Assembly (NCBI GenBank): GCA_950106755.1
Contig: OX467086.1
Coordinates: 10,310,001 to 10,374,000 of the forward strand
Direction: 5' to 3'
Source of the DNA: Climacium dendroides
Lineage: Eukaryota; Streptophyta; Bryopsida; Hypnales; Climaciaceae
Length of the DNA stretch: 64,000 nucleotides
Shown here: positions 34,137-45,819 of the stretch, piece after piece
Layout of the letters: each line of letters opens with the position of its first letter
Position numbering within the stretch: position 1 is the first letter of the stretch
Program-made: the position numbers and the translations under genes
Notes under the pieces: generated by a model
What the model saw: the letters and a program-made list of their open reading frames with translations, nothing else
The model's database searches: none
What the model was told of the DNA's origin: nothing

Positions 34137-35475
34137 TGTCGTAGCACAAGAAAGCACAATTACTCCTAATGGCATGAAAATACCACTAAGTGACTCGTGT
34201 ATCGTTCTACAGGGATTTAGTTTGTAACTCCTTTAAACATCCGGATTAGGAATGTATTCCGGTTATCATTCTTTCTTCTTTAATCTACTGAATCTCTCTC
34301 TTATTTTAGTTCAAAATATCTTCCATTGTTATCCGGAATCTAAGAAAGAACAACCAGGACCTGTGTCTAGTCCGTATTCCGGTTCAGTTATACAAAGTAG
34401 TTTAACCTCTTAGGGAAGAAGGTTCCGTGCTTAGATTTAAGGGAGGACACGTAAATCCTACCCTCCGAGTATTTAGGGACTCGGAGAAAACGCTCATTCA
34501 CCCACACCTATACTCTTATACAACCCCAAGAAATATCCGGGTAATGACTTCCTCACAGCTAATCCGGTTTGTTCACTAAATCAGTAGGTCACGCAAGAAG
34601 CCTTACCCTCTTCAATTATTACAATGACAAATCCTAAGCTGACTCAATTCTATAAGGAGATGCTCAAGAGCTTTAAAGGGAGTAGCAGTTATTCAATTAT
34701 TCCAACATACTCCGTAATGCTCACTGGATGGTTTCAGATTTACTCACTTCCTCCGGGGAGATATCCGGATTAGTATCCCGACTACCGCCACTTAACTAAG
34801 TTTTCATACCTACACCCTACTCAAACATATGGAGAAGGACTTCCAAACAATCTTTCCCTATCTTCCTCGCACTCTCAATACTTCAGTGTACAATTCTTAC
34901 TCATAGAATCGGATCTGCTAGAATCCAGGGACTGTTTCCTCTTTCCTTTCTCTCAACCACAGCAGCCTCAGCTACCCGCACAGATCAGTGATAATTCACC
35001 ACTAGGCATACCAACACAAGTACAATACACTAGATACATCAACTTGTGAAGTGGAAATACTGATTTTTACTTCAAATCAAGACGAAATTCTCACAACTGG
35101 AAACTATCCGAGGAAACAATTAATCGTCACCTCCGCAATAACAAACCCAGGGACACAACGGTCCCCAGCTGAGAATCCTAACTAACCACAAGGGAGTGAC
35201 ACGTGCCATCCCAAAGCATATCCTTGACTTTCACTAAAAGACAAGAAATAAAGAGAAGGAATCCAGATCCTAAGAATCCGGATCAAGAAGTCCGGATACA
35301 TCTGCACTTGAAAGTACCTTCCTAACTATTCCTACTTAACAACTCTAGTCTTGACTAACTCTTATGCCTAGCCCCTACTTCTTTGGTCCCTTGGGAGTGT
35401 CTTCCGAATTCTTGGCCCCTCCTTTTCGGGTTGGTTGCTTCCTTCCGATTGCAGTCTTCCCTCCTCGTGATCACT
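34137..35475 (-). mobile_element. Truncated CCGG-rich LTR fragment, minus strand
   Basis: Read on the minus strand it ends GCTACGACA at 34137, like the family-2 LTR ends. It is CCGG-rich like the other LTR units. At its upstream edge it has a short coding tail (35375-35475). Its 5' part is missing. It is probably a third, diverged family of the same kind. Confidence 0.5.
35375..35475 (-). pseudogene. C-terminal tail of an LTR-encoded protein (fragment)
   Basis: An open minus-strand frame ending in the stop at 35375-35377. It encodes a basic disordered tail (GRKQPTRKGGAKNSED, ending KGPKK). Composition and place match the C-terminal tails of the family-1 proteins (SQAGSRSKKGRKPR). Everything upstream is gone. 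Confidence 0.4.
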
Positions 35476-36284
35476 AGAAGAATTCAATGTTTTTTTTAAC
35501 AACGGAAAAAACGTGCCGTGATGTTTAATTTAACAAGGACGGTGCCTGTAGTGATGTCTAAAAAAATCCGTTTAAAAAAACGGGCCAAAAACGGGCCATG
35601 TTATGTGTTAAAACATGCTTAAATTTTTTGTGACATCGAAAACAACAGGGTCACCTAAGAATTTCTGAGAGTGCCATGTGGAGGGGTTTTGGCATCCACA
35701 TAGGATTTTTAACGATGGGCAGGGACATGTTGGACAACTTTTTCATCCAACGACGTTCTGACGTGTCCAATGACGTGGACCCCTAAATATCCGACGTGGA
35801 AAATAATTTTCGGTGCACGCAGCCTACGTGGCACTTTTTTGCGGTACATGCCGATGTTCTGTGTGATGTTCTCTGAGACGTCACATTTGACAAGAGGATG
35901 TTTTAAATGACATCAAAGACAACGAGAATGTGCTTTAGGAAACGAGTTGGGTGGACAATACTGTGAAATTTCTTCTTTGCTAAAATCGCAAACATCGTCC
36001 ACATACACGTCTATTGTGACATTAAATAGAGCAACCCGTGTACTGGGGTATGCATTGCTTTGCACTCAGTGTTCCGTTCGACACGCACAGTGACAACTGC
36101 AATGTTTTCTTGAGCATTTCAAAAGACATACAATGCGAGAGGAAGGATGTTTTCTCGAACGAAATGAACAACGTGAATCATAAACCTCAACATCAAAGAC
36201 AATGTACTCTACAGCCCATATACATGAGTGAATGGAAGATTGAGATATGCCATTAGAAGATGAATTATGTGTCTTTGTAAACAG
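35476..36284. other. Noncoding, unclassified
   Basis: Mixed composition with scattered GACGTG/ACGTCG words. No reading frame has a recognisable domain and no termini are evident. Confidence 0.35.
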
Positions 36285-36908
36285 GATTGCACGGACGCTG
36301 GGACGCCCGGACGTCCAACGTCCGCGTCCACGGGTTTTCGAGCGTCTAGGAACATAGAAATTTTGGACTCGCGTCCGTCCAGTGGACGGGCGGTCGGCCG
36401 GTTCAGTGAGCCGATCGAGCGGTCGGACGGCGAGGACGGGGTAGACGGGGCCGACTGACCGGACGGACGCGGACCACGGGGCGGTCGGGGCCGACCACGC
36501 GGACGGACGGGTCGGACGGGTCGGACAGGGCCAACTGAGCGGACGGACGAGGCAGACGGGGCCAATCAAGTGGACAGGGCCGACTGATCGGTCGGCTGAT
36601 TGGGTGGCCCGTCCGACCGATCGGCAGTCCAATCGGACGGCCAATTGGACGGACCCGACAAGGCGCCCGATCGGTTGTCCGCTAGGGCGGACGGCTGAGA
36701 TTGGGCGGACGGGATGGCCGTCCGCCTCATACAAAAGAGGCGGTCGGGCCATCCGCCTCTCACTTTTACCTTCCCCCTTGCTTGCAAGAGAGAGTGGAGA
36801 AGCTTAATGCCTTTGGGCCCTATTGCCTCCTCTCTCCGGGAGGGTAAAGGTGAAATCTTGGGGGGACCCTTGTTTTTTTTTTTCTCGAATCGTGCGACAT
36901 TCATCAAG
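36285..36908 (+). promoter_or_regulatory. CGGACGG-rich array and promoter of kinase-like gene 2
   Basis: About 440 bp with irregular GGACGG/GGTCGG repeats, then GCCTCATACAAAAGAGG and the leader CTCTCACTTTTACCTTCCCC, as before kinase copy 1. The TATA-like box is weaker (ATACAAAA). Antisense frames across the array are compositional artefacts. Confidence 0.55.
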
Positions 36909-38411
36909 ATGCCAAGGGCGAAGAAGAAAACGAAGTTTGTGGAGGAATCTACTAAGGCCGACATCATGGACAACCCCTCGCACACTTGTACCGCATTTTT
37001 GAGAAAATGCATTGTTGAATTCTATGAGAGAGAAACTACCATGTCTCTTGACTCTAAGTATGTTCGTTATCAAGAGGAGGGCATTGAGAAGTTCAAAGGC
37101 GATATAAAGGACATGATGTATGAAGCGTTGCGGGTGGAAGGGTGGTATGAAGAAATGGAAAAGAAGGATTTCACTAGTTGGTTGGACAAACGGGCGCATG
37201 ATGCACTATGGAATGCGAAAGGGACCGTCGAAAATTTGGTAAGGTTCATCGCATTGATGATGAAGCCTTCACGCACGTGATTACAAAAGTGGACATGTTC
37301 GTGAGTCGGATGAGACCATTTGCTTCAAGACGAAATAGAGGTGGATTTATGAGTTGGTGGACAACTCACGAAGGGAGAGTAAACATGTGAGTTGTATTTC
37401 GCCATTTAATAGCGCTCCCGGGAACCGCAAGGGTGATTCCACAAGATAATATTGTCCTACGCGGAGGCTATGCCACAATTCGTAGGGTGCGAATCGAAGG
37501 GTGCCCTGAATTTCAACCACATTGGGAATTTGCAGCAAAGATGTCTCTCCAAGAGGGTCGACGACCTGAGCTTGCAAAGATGGAACACCAAACTGAATCG
37601 ATGGTGGTGCGGATTCCGCACGATGGAGTCATACGCTTCGTTGCAGTCCACACAAATCGGAACGAAGGCTATTCATTGTGGTGGAATGGTGGTACTTTGC
37701 GTGAAATGTTGAGAATGGATAACGATTATCCAGACAATATTACCATACGCATTATGTGTGACCCCAAAATTAGCGACGAGGAGGTCATTCGTGCTCATCA
37801 TCTAAAGCGATGGAGAGCAAAGCGTACGGAGCTTACTTGGGCACTGCTGCATATTATGAATGCGGTACATGGTACAGGACACCTTCACAACGACATTTCT
37901 CCAGACAACATCATGTTCCATTTCCCGAAAGACGAGTCGTAGGTTTTCATTGGAATTTGCGATTGGGGGATGACCACAACTAGTACAGAGCCCATGAAGT
38001 CATTGTATACATTCACATGAACAATTGATCGGGACGAAGTTCTGAGGAGGAGGTGGTGGATCGATCCAAAGATTACATACGTACATCAAAGAGATGCAGA
38101 TGTGGAGAACATACCCGTACTTACCATTAAGTCCGAAGAATTTGCTATTGGTCAAATAGCGAAGAGAATCAATAGTACATGTATGTCAGAGACATACTAC
38201 GGTTTGTAAGGTCGTGGAAGCAAAAAACATGTGTTGTACTTGCATCACGACTTAGCACAAGTCTTTCAAGTGTATTTGGGGAGACTTTGCGAAGATGGTC
38301 CCGACTCCCGATGGCCATAGTAGTTTGGCGCAAGTGATTTCGCGATTTACTTCTTCGTTTCATTGGCCTATACCGGATGAACACTTTCGCCACTTTGGAG
38401 CTGTAGTTTAA
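36909..38411 (+). pseudogene. Protein-kinase-like gene, copy 2, frameshifted
   Basis: Same protein as 30032-31519, starting MPRAKKKTKFVEEST. Collinear features are GGYATIRRVRIEG, WEFAAKMSLQEG, GYSLWWNGGTLREML, HLHNDISPDNIMFHF and ICDWGMT. A frame shift near 37230 and stops at about 37388, 37940, 38018 and 38206 disable it. The catalytic Lys, Asp, Asn and DWG residues are the same as in copy 1 even though the DNA differs at many silent sites. That suggests the kinase signature was selected before decay. It converges on the zinc-finger gene at 40099-41289. Confidence 0.75.
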
Positions 38412-40098
38412 GTCTTTAATGATATTAATATATCATATGTAAGTAATTAACTATAGCCTATAGGTGTTTATAGTATGCACTATTCATAGAGGCAAAGATA
38501 TATACTAAGTTACATGTCAATTATATGGTAGTATAGTATATACGGATGATATATCTCAGTTTCATCACCAATGAGTGGATTGATTGTGAATGCTGTTTTA
38601 CAGCAAGGTGCATCTTAGCATTTGTAATCAATGAGCATGTTTTAATTCACAATGATTTTGGAGAACTTAGAAGTCTTTACGCCATTTGTCATCGTATGTT
38701 TGGATGGAAAATTGGAAATCTAGAAATCATTATATGAAATAATTTGCAATTCTTTATTCATTCAATTTTTAATTGATGATTTTTGATTCTATGATTCATT
38801 GGTTGTTAGGTTGACAAGTCCTTGTCTTCATTTGTGTGGTATAGTAAATGTGATTGAAGATGTTCATTATAATAATGTCAATGACAATATAAAAAATGGT
38901 AAGCGTTTACTTACCTCTATGTCTCTATAATTGATATGACGATGGAGGGCAACTAAAGGACCGAAGGAAACATCGTGTATGAATGTATAATTGTATGTGA
39001 GTGCCTAATTGAGAGTTGAAGGTTCACTTCTAAAGGGCTTAGGGTCCCTTCGAGGATTTAGGAGTTATTAGGTAGGTACTTACAACTTGAAATTTTGTCG
39101 TGATTTTTTGAAACTTTTTCTGAAGATGGAAAAATTGATAAGCTTATTAAGCTATATGGGATAATGGAGACCTCATTTTTTCCACAATCAGTGACCGGGA
39201 ATAGAAGTTATGACCTAAATTGCTCAAAACAAGGGACGGTGGGGAGTGTAGGCACTACTGCACTAGGTAGTAGCCTAGTAGATCATAGTAGGTAGGAAAA
39301 TAATTGCAACTTGTTTTAATTTTTAATTTTTAATTTTTTACTTGTACATTATATTCTTGCCTATCCAATATCCAGAGAGCTCGAATTCATTTCATCAATG
39401 AATTTCAACAACAAGACATCTTGTTGTTTTTACTCTTCTAGTGTTAAATACCTGAAGAAGAATAAGTCTTGAATTGTTGTCGTGAAGGACTGAAGGTCCA
39501 ATACTTAAAATAGCATTTGGGAGGTACAACATCAAAGCTAATTACATAATGAAATTTCTTTTGGTGCATACCAAATTACCAATTACCAAAAGGTGTTGAG
39601 TTATTCGACAAAGGTTTTATAAAAATGATTTGGTCACACCATTTTGTCTTAAAAAACAACCGTACATTTGCAATTCTATATATAAGCACGTAACTTTCAT
39701 GATTTTCAGTATGCATTCATTACAAATGACCAAAATACGTAACTTCCGATGTTCAAATACATTACACCATATCATTCACATACTCAATACTTGCAACAAT
39801 TAACCATTCATATTGGAGTGATAGTATGGAACTCTACTTACTCTACAAGGTAAAAAGCAAATAATTTGATTATATTATAAAATAGTCTTATAGCCTGTAC
39901 CACTTTCGTTTTGGGGGCTAAAACAAGTTCTTCATACATTTCACGTGTTCAAATATACTTGCATTCCTACAACTATTGCATTGTTTCTAAATGGCAAATG
40001 ACAAATTGACAATGCATTACACTTGAAACCACATTAAAAAACAAAGCCCATAACTACATAATGGCACCTTGTATTTTTCTACAAAATAACACTATACT
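38412..40098. other. AT-rich region between convergent kinase and zinc-finger genes
   Basis: The first 350 bp match the 3' flank of kinase copy 1. The rest is AT-rich. No further gene is supported. Confidence 0.45.
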
Positions 40099-41289
40099 TC
40101 ATTCAGAATTAGAACTACTATCATGATTTTGAATTTGAGGCATAGAACCGGAGCCACCATATGGCCCATATCCGCTTGATTGTCGCCCTTGTCCATAATT
40201 TTCGTAATAAGGACCTCCAAAAGTTGGAGGTGGAACTGAAGCATATTCATGTGAGCCTCCAGTCCCTCCATGGCTTGAACTAGTGTAGTAAGAACTTCCA
40301 TGAGGCCCATACAAATCATGACCTCCTGTTCTCGGATAATTTCGCGAGCCACCTTGTTCCGAACCACCATAGTCTGTATAACTGGTGTTTCCATGAGGTC
40401 CCCTTGTTTCTGGGTAATATTGAGGGCCGCCATGTGAAAGACCACCGTAGTCCGTATAGGTCGTAGTTCTATAGCCTCCTTCTACATTTGGACCACCATC
40501 TCGAGGGTTGTTGCTATAGTGTGAACTACTTCCTCCATGTCGCAAGCCATGTACATCATGTTCACGACGAGGTGAAGTGTGATATCCACGAGGTCGGCCT
40601 TGATCCTCGACACTCCTCCTCAATGCTTCCCGCATTTGATTCTCGTATTCTATGTCTTCGCGTTCTTCTCGGCGTTTGTGCCTCTCCGGAGGTGGAGGTG
40701 GCAACTGTTCAGCAGGTTCTTCATCATCGTCAGCATCACTGTCCTCTGCATCCCGCATAGGCCAACTTGGGCACCCAAATTGACCTCGGTTCGATTAAGC
40801 CGGCATGCAATCACTTTCGCCACGCTAGTTAGTGAACACCACAACTGAGTGACACGTCATCTTCGTCTCTTTATTCGTTCCTATAACTGTACGCCAGTCA
40901 ATGTCTTTCTGGAGTACAATCTCCACCCAAACCATTGCCATGGTAGAATAGTTCATGATGGTAGGCTTCGAGGGACCTAGATTTGAAGCTGCCCAAATTT
41001 CTTCGTATCTCTCTACAAAGTGTCTACTCGTATACGTCTTCATAGGGCCTTTCCATCGTCTCACTTGCTTCTCCAAACTGTCATTTGCTGGCCACAGTTT
41101 GGCTATGTGTGACATGGTCACATATTTCTTGCACATTGTACAAGTCCACACTTTGTTGGACTCGTACTCCCACCCCTCCTTTGCCACATTGAATTCATCG
41201 AAGTAAACATCCCAATCTAGTTCTTGTGGTTTCCCCTTCGAACTTTTCTTCGAAGAACCGGAAAGAAACGGAATTCCTTTGCGAGGCAT
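40099..41289 (-). pseudogene. BED-like zinc-finger protein with Gly/Tyr-rich tail, copy 2
   Basis: About 396 codons starting MPRKGIPFLSGSSKKSSKGK. WTCTMCKKYV then HIAKLWP give the Cys-x2-Cys and His of a likely zinc finger near residues 50-65. Next come RHFVERYEEIW and VEIVLQKDIDWRTV, and an acidic patch (SDADDDEE) with PPPPPER. The C-terminal about 180 residues are low-complexity, with repeats such as TDYGGS, GPHG and SSYYTSSS, of prion-like composition. Only two stops, near 40795 and 40825, interrupt it. Its promoter matches that of copy 1. The function is unknown. Zinc-finger DNA binding and self-association of the tail are inference. Confidence 0.65.
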
Positions 41290-41800
41290 AGTACCCTTCT
41301 CTATAAATTACCTCAACGTTAGAATGATTAATGTGTAGTGGTTTCAGATTATAATAATTAGTGAATACCATTCATTCATTCACAATTGTTCACACACCAA
41401 GGCGGAAGGGGCGCACAGAGACCAATAGCCGCTGGATCACCCACTCCGCAAGGGAAACAATTGTGCGGAATGAGCCGTCCGCTCCGCTTTTTATACCGAC
41501 CGACGAGGCGGACGTCGTTGTCAGCTTGAGGGTCGGACGGCAAGATCGGACGGACAGCGTGAATCCGCATCTCCCATCCCACGGTCGATAGAGACGTACG
41601 GACGGCCGAGTCGGACGGACGCACCGACCGCTTGCCCGTCAGGCCGTCTGCCAAGCGGACGGGTGGATGGGCGGACGGATGGACTTCGTCTGCCCCGACC
41701 GATCGGCCGTCGGCCCGTCCGCTCAGCAAACGGGTCGCTGCTTTCGCCGACCGCTTGGTCGGCGCAGTGTCTGCCGAGCGGACGGCCAGGCAGCCCACGA
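41290..41800 (-). promoter_or_regulatory. GC-rich CGTCCG array and promoter of zinc-finger gene 2
   Basis: On the minus strand there is an array of CGTCCG/CGGACG motifs, then CGGTATAAAAAGCGG (TATA at about 41487-41496), then TTCCGCACAATTGTTTCCC as before copy 1. Together with 36285-36730 it frames a 5.5-kb unit with GC-rich arrays at both outer ends. Confidence 0.6.
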
Positions 41801-41892
41801 CTGTAGATTCTCCAAACTTAGTTATTTCTGAGTGGAGAATCCAAAGGAGTGAACTGGCAACCTATTAGACCATTAGTTTGTCATGAACTTCA

Positions 41893-42268
41893 GGCGAACC
41901 CTCTGATGGTAAAATAGAGGCAAAACTAAACCGGGGTTAGGAAGGACGGACCGGAACAGATCTGCTCCGTAGACACTTAGGACCGGAAGTAGACTGGTCC
42001 AGAATTGAGACGTTGACCAGAGACCGGGGAACTAGTAAAATCGGAAATAGGACACAGTCCGGTCTTAGTTTTCCGGTTGGGTTTTCGACATTCCAGTTTT
42101 CCGAGGTACAACCGGAAATTAGAAGTGAGGGGTTTTATTGGGTTTATCTCCTCAATAGAGTTAGCTACTTCACAGGATCTCCTGGGTTCGATCTTTAGGG
42201 TCATTTTGTTATGCTCTAGGGTGATTTTTGAGGGTATAACAGGGAATTTACTTACTCTATGCTACGAC
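41893..42268 (+). mobile_element. Family-2 LTR 3' fragment, inverted partner of 42392-42768
   Basis: The last 376 bp of a family-2 LTR, from the hairpin region GGCGAACCC to GCTACGACA. It is nearly identical in reverse complement to 42392-42768, and closer to that copy than to the units at 10408 or 46687. The 5' part is absent. Confidence 0.8.
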
Positions 42269-42391
42269 ACCGGGTGTGCCGGAAGATGGCACTAACCGAC
42301 CGGAATGCCATCTTCCAGAGGATAGATGCGTTGGTGGCGGTGGAGCAGCAAAACGGTCTCCTCATCGAAGAACAAATTCCAGATTTTTGCG
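42269..42391. other. 123-bp spacer between inverted LTR ends
   Basis: A unique sequence. The plus frame reads through it (MALTDRNAIFQRIDALVA), so it could be a captured gene fragment or a piece of retroelement interior. No primer-binding site is seen next to either LTR end. Confidence 0.4.
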
Positions 42392-45300
42392 TGTCGTTGC
42401 ATAGAGTAAGTAAATTCCCTGTTATACCCTCAAAAATCACCCTAGAGCATAACAAAATGACCCTAAAGATCGAACCCAGGAGATCCTGTGAAGTAGCTAA
42501 CTCTATTGAGGAGATAAACCCAATAAAACCCCTCACTTCTAATTTCCAGTTGTACCTCGGAAAACCGGAATGTCGAAAACCCAACCGGAAAACTAAGACC
42601 GGACTGTGTCCTATTTCTGATTTTACTAGTTCCCCGGTCTCTGGTCAACGTCTCAATTCTAGACCAGTCTACTTCCGGTCCTAAGTGTCTACGGAGCGGA
42701 TCTGTTCCGGTCCGTCCTTCCTAACCCCGGTTTAGTTTTGCCTCTGTTTTACCATCAGAGGGTTCGCCACTTGATTTTGAAAGTGGTAGGCCCACCACTC
42801 CTTCCGTGACTTATAGTGGCTGAAGACCCACTTCCTATCTTCCTATCCTCCTACTCTAATCTGGATCCGGTTTGGTCCTTCACAGCAATCCGGATGGCGA
42901 TCCGAATCACAGGTCACACAAAGACCCCCCGTACGATCCTCTCATACTACAACGACTTTGATGTTGATCCGTTCCGTACAAGTTTCGGTGGCTACAAGTG
43001 CACCCGTCCGTTCCATCAACTACAGAAGTTCTTCCGTTTTACCCACAACGAGGGCAAGACCTCACAGGAGTCGGGACACTCGACCGGATTTCCCACCCAG
43101 GAGTTCTAGCGCAGCTAAGGAATCCCTCCTTATCCGCCTAGCCTAATCAACGGCTTTCTTATCCGGAATACTAAACTTCTACAGATGTTGAGGCACTAGG
43201 ATCCACTTCTAGCTCTTCATAACCTACTCAGATGTACTTAGAACCGGAAATATTTATCAAAGGGAGAACTCTACCCACACATCCGTGCATACCACCTTAC
43301 TTCAACTTTGTACATTCTTGCCAACACTCGGAAGGAATACACAAAACAAAGTCAATGGAAAATACACAAGGAAATGCCAAAAGAACTCTCCCAGTCTCCA
43401 GCTTAGAGACTGTTTTATATACAAAAAGCAAAAAGCAAAAAGTGAATACATGATTTCTGCCTCTGAAGGCGCTGACAATCCGCTCCTACCTTATCCTAAC
43501 CGGATTCTATTCCGGTTCCTAGTTATAAGTCCTATTTTTTACAATCCTTATTGTTCCGTTTCATACACTCGGGATCCAATGGTTGGGCTCTCATCAGGTC
43601 TCTCCAACTGCTCAAAGACCTCAGTTAGATTCCGGTTCCGTTCCCCATCCGTAGGTAGAACCGGATGTTCTTCCTCAACTTCCGGGGAGTCCAAATCTAT
43701 CGGCTGATGTCCGGTCGAGGGCGTATCCTTCTTTGCCCTACTTGACTGGGGCGTCTTGTCCTTTCCCGGCTCCTGAGCGGCGTCTTCCGGAAACAAGTCC
43801 GGAAGTGAAATCTCAGAGAACCGGATCGGAATCTCCGTCAATTTCTGGCTGCTCTCCACGATCCGGTCCGCCGACTCCCATGCTTTGGATAGGAGCTTCT
43901 CTATCTACTCCTCAAAATCAGTGAGGATGTGCACCACCCTGGTTCCGGATATCTTCTTGTCCTTGTGCACCTCCTCTTCGAACAGGCGCACCTTGGTGAC
44001 TGCTGCTCCGGGTCCTCCAAGCACGTCCTTTACTTCCGCGGCCTACTTCTTCATTTCCTCTGCCATCTCCTTTGTCGCGTTGGCGTTCTCAAGCAACGCG
44101 AATAGTTCGGCCTTGAGGGTGTCCACCTCATCGTGCTGCCGCTTGCTGTCCTCCTTCAACTTCCGGAGCTCTTCCGGATTGATCACACTCTTAGCCACCT
44201 TCTGTGGCAATTGGCTGTCCGGTTCCGCTCCGATTAATTCCGCAATCTCCCCGAGCGTCCGCTTCTTAACTTCCCAATCCGCCCGGATTCCACAGAGGAT
44301 CCCAACCAATTCGTCGAACGGATCTGCAGTTCCGGATTCGGATGCCACATCCGGTCCGATTGGAGTCTCACTTCTGTGCGGCCGCGGATGTCTCGAGGGT
44401 GTTCCTCGATTTCTAGCTGGTGTGGTCTTCTGCCTCTTGGCGGGAACATACGGTTCCTCCTCTTCCTCTTCTTCTTCTTCTTCCTCCTCAGTTTCGTTTC
44501 CAGAATCCGCTTCTTGATCGGACTCAGATTCTCCGTACTTCATGGTCCGCTCTTGGGCCTTCCATACCTTCAACTCCACTTCCGTCAGCAGCTCCTGTTG
44601 CTGATAGAGGTGGTAAACGTAAGGGCACAATGGGGTAGCCCTATTTTTCCCCACTCGTGTAGTAAGCTGGGATACCAAATCAAAGAAGATCCGGCCCTAG
44701 TCTACTTTCCGGGTTCCACTCAACGCTCCGAAAATCGTATTGGCCAAGGTGATAGTCACCCTGGTGGGCTTTTCCGGATGCAAAACCGGAACCAAGAACT
44801 AGAACAAGCGTCGCTCCCGGTCATTGAGGCAGTCTTCGACCGCGTAGCCATCCTTCGGGTTTACTACGCTTCCGAACTTTCCCTGGACAAAATCGTCCTT
44901 CCGGTTGGCTAGTCCGAGTCCTCCTGGCCGGAACCCGTATACGTTCCGCCACAAAGCCTCGGTCCATTGGACCGGATTCCCTCTCAGGATGTTATCGAAC
45001 TGATTCGATACACCACTCAGGATTTCTCTAACCATCCTCTCATCTTTGAAACCCCAAGGTTTCAAAGATAATCCTTGACAACCCATCGATGTTAAGTCCT
45101 CCCTGAGCTCTCCCTTTTCCGGATCCTTGGTCGGCATGACCGGAACCACTTTTCTCAGCCTTACCTCACTCGGGGGCGGGGTGCTAGAGCATGGTCTCTT
45201 CCGGTTCAACCGCGGCATGAGGGTAGCTCTACCCGGTTTTCACTCTACAGTCCTAACAAGGGAGCGCTGACACTCAGATGTTCCGCTCCGCCTGTAAACT

Positions 45301-45819
45301 ATCCTACTGGCATGCTCACATTCCTAGCTTCTCACGTATCCGCTCTCACTCAAGGTCTCACCCACTCATATCCGGAGGAGATCTCTCCATCTCACACCCC
45401 TCTCTCACTTCCGGACCCTCTTGTACTTCCTCTTCTTTGCCGTGGTCAACGATAGAAACGTCAGGCGCTAAATCAAGTCATGACAACACGTGGGAATCCA
45501 GAGACCTGAAAATGGGCAGGGTCAGGCTTTATATAGTCTTGACGCCCTGGACTGCCTTTATGACCGGTTGGATATCCGGTCCGGTTCTTGACATCCGGTT
45601 ATCTCCAATCCGGTCAGCAAGATTCCGGTCGGAAATACATATCCGGTTGTGCATCTAATCCGTTCCGCTTCTACTTAAAACCGGATTAGTTCCGTAAGGT
45701 CCTTTTGTGACTATTTTTGGATTTTATTTTTCTCTCTAGATGAATCCGGATACCTATTTCTAATTTCCGGTTCACTCAAAAAGGTAAACAAATAAAAATC
45801 AAAAACATGAGTTGCCACA
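42392..45819 (-). mobile_element. Family-2 LTR-like unit copy 2, minus strand
   Basis: A 3428-bp unit. On the minus strand it runs from TGTGGCAACT (45819) to a CGACA end (42392). It has the family-2 TATA box near 45526-45536 and the internal protein. The 5-bp flanks differ (TTGCG and AAGTA), which fits rearrangement with the inverted fragment at 41893-42268. Confidence 0.75.
43548..45218 (-). pseudogene. LTR-encoded protein, family 2 copy 2
   Basis: It starts MPRLNRKRP at 45218. Conserved segments are LREDLTSMGCQGLSLKPWGF, NQFDNILRGNPVQW, VYGFRPGGLGLANRKDD, then PYVYHLYQQQELL. An acidic Glu run, a region with SVINPEELRKLKED and a C-terminal tail ending YETEQ follow. It aligns along its length with family-1 proteins (WNLKSEE, LRGQPVAW, VYQFRKSGNGLASR). 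Stops near 44797, 44698, 44044 and 43905 break it. No retroviral-type enzymatic domain is present. Confidence 0.75.

Noticed and set aside
36066..37012. Antisense frames of 118-228 residues over the second CGGACGG array and kinase start
   Set aside because: They are a compositional shadow of the GC array and overlap the better supported kinase-like gene on the other strand.
42269..42391. Primer-binding site and internal region of a complete retrotransposon
   Set aside because: The flanking LTR ends are inverted, not direct. The spacer is only 123 bp and no TGG-starting tRNA complement follows either end.
44376..44912. 178-codon plus-strand frame with poly-Phe/Leu/Ser
   Set aside because: Antisense reading of the Glu-rich stretch of the family-2 LTR protein.
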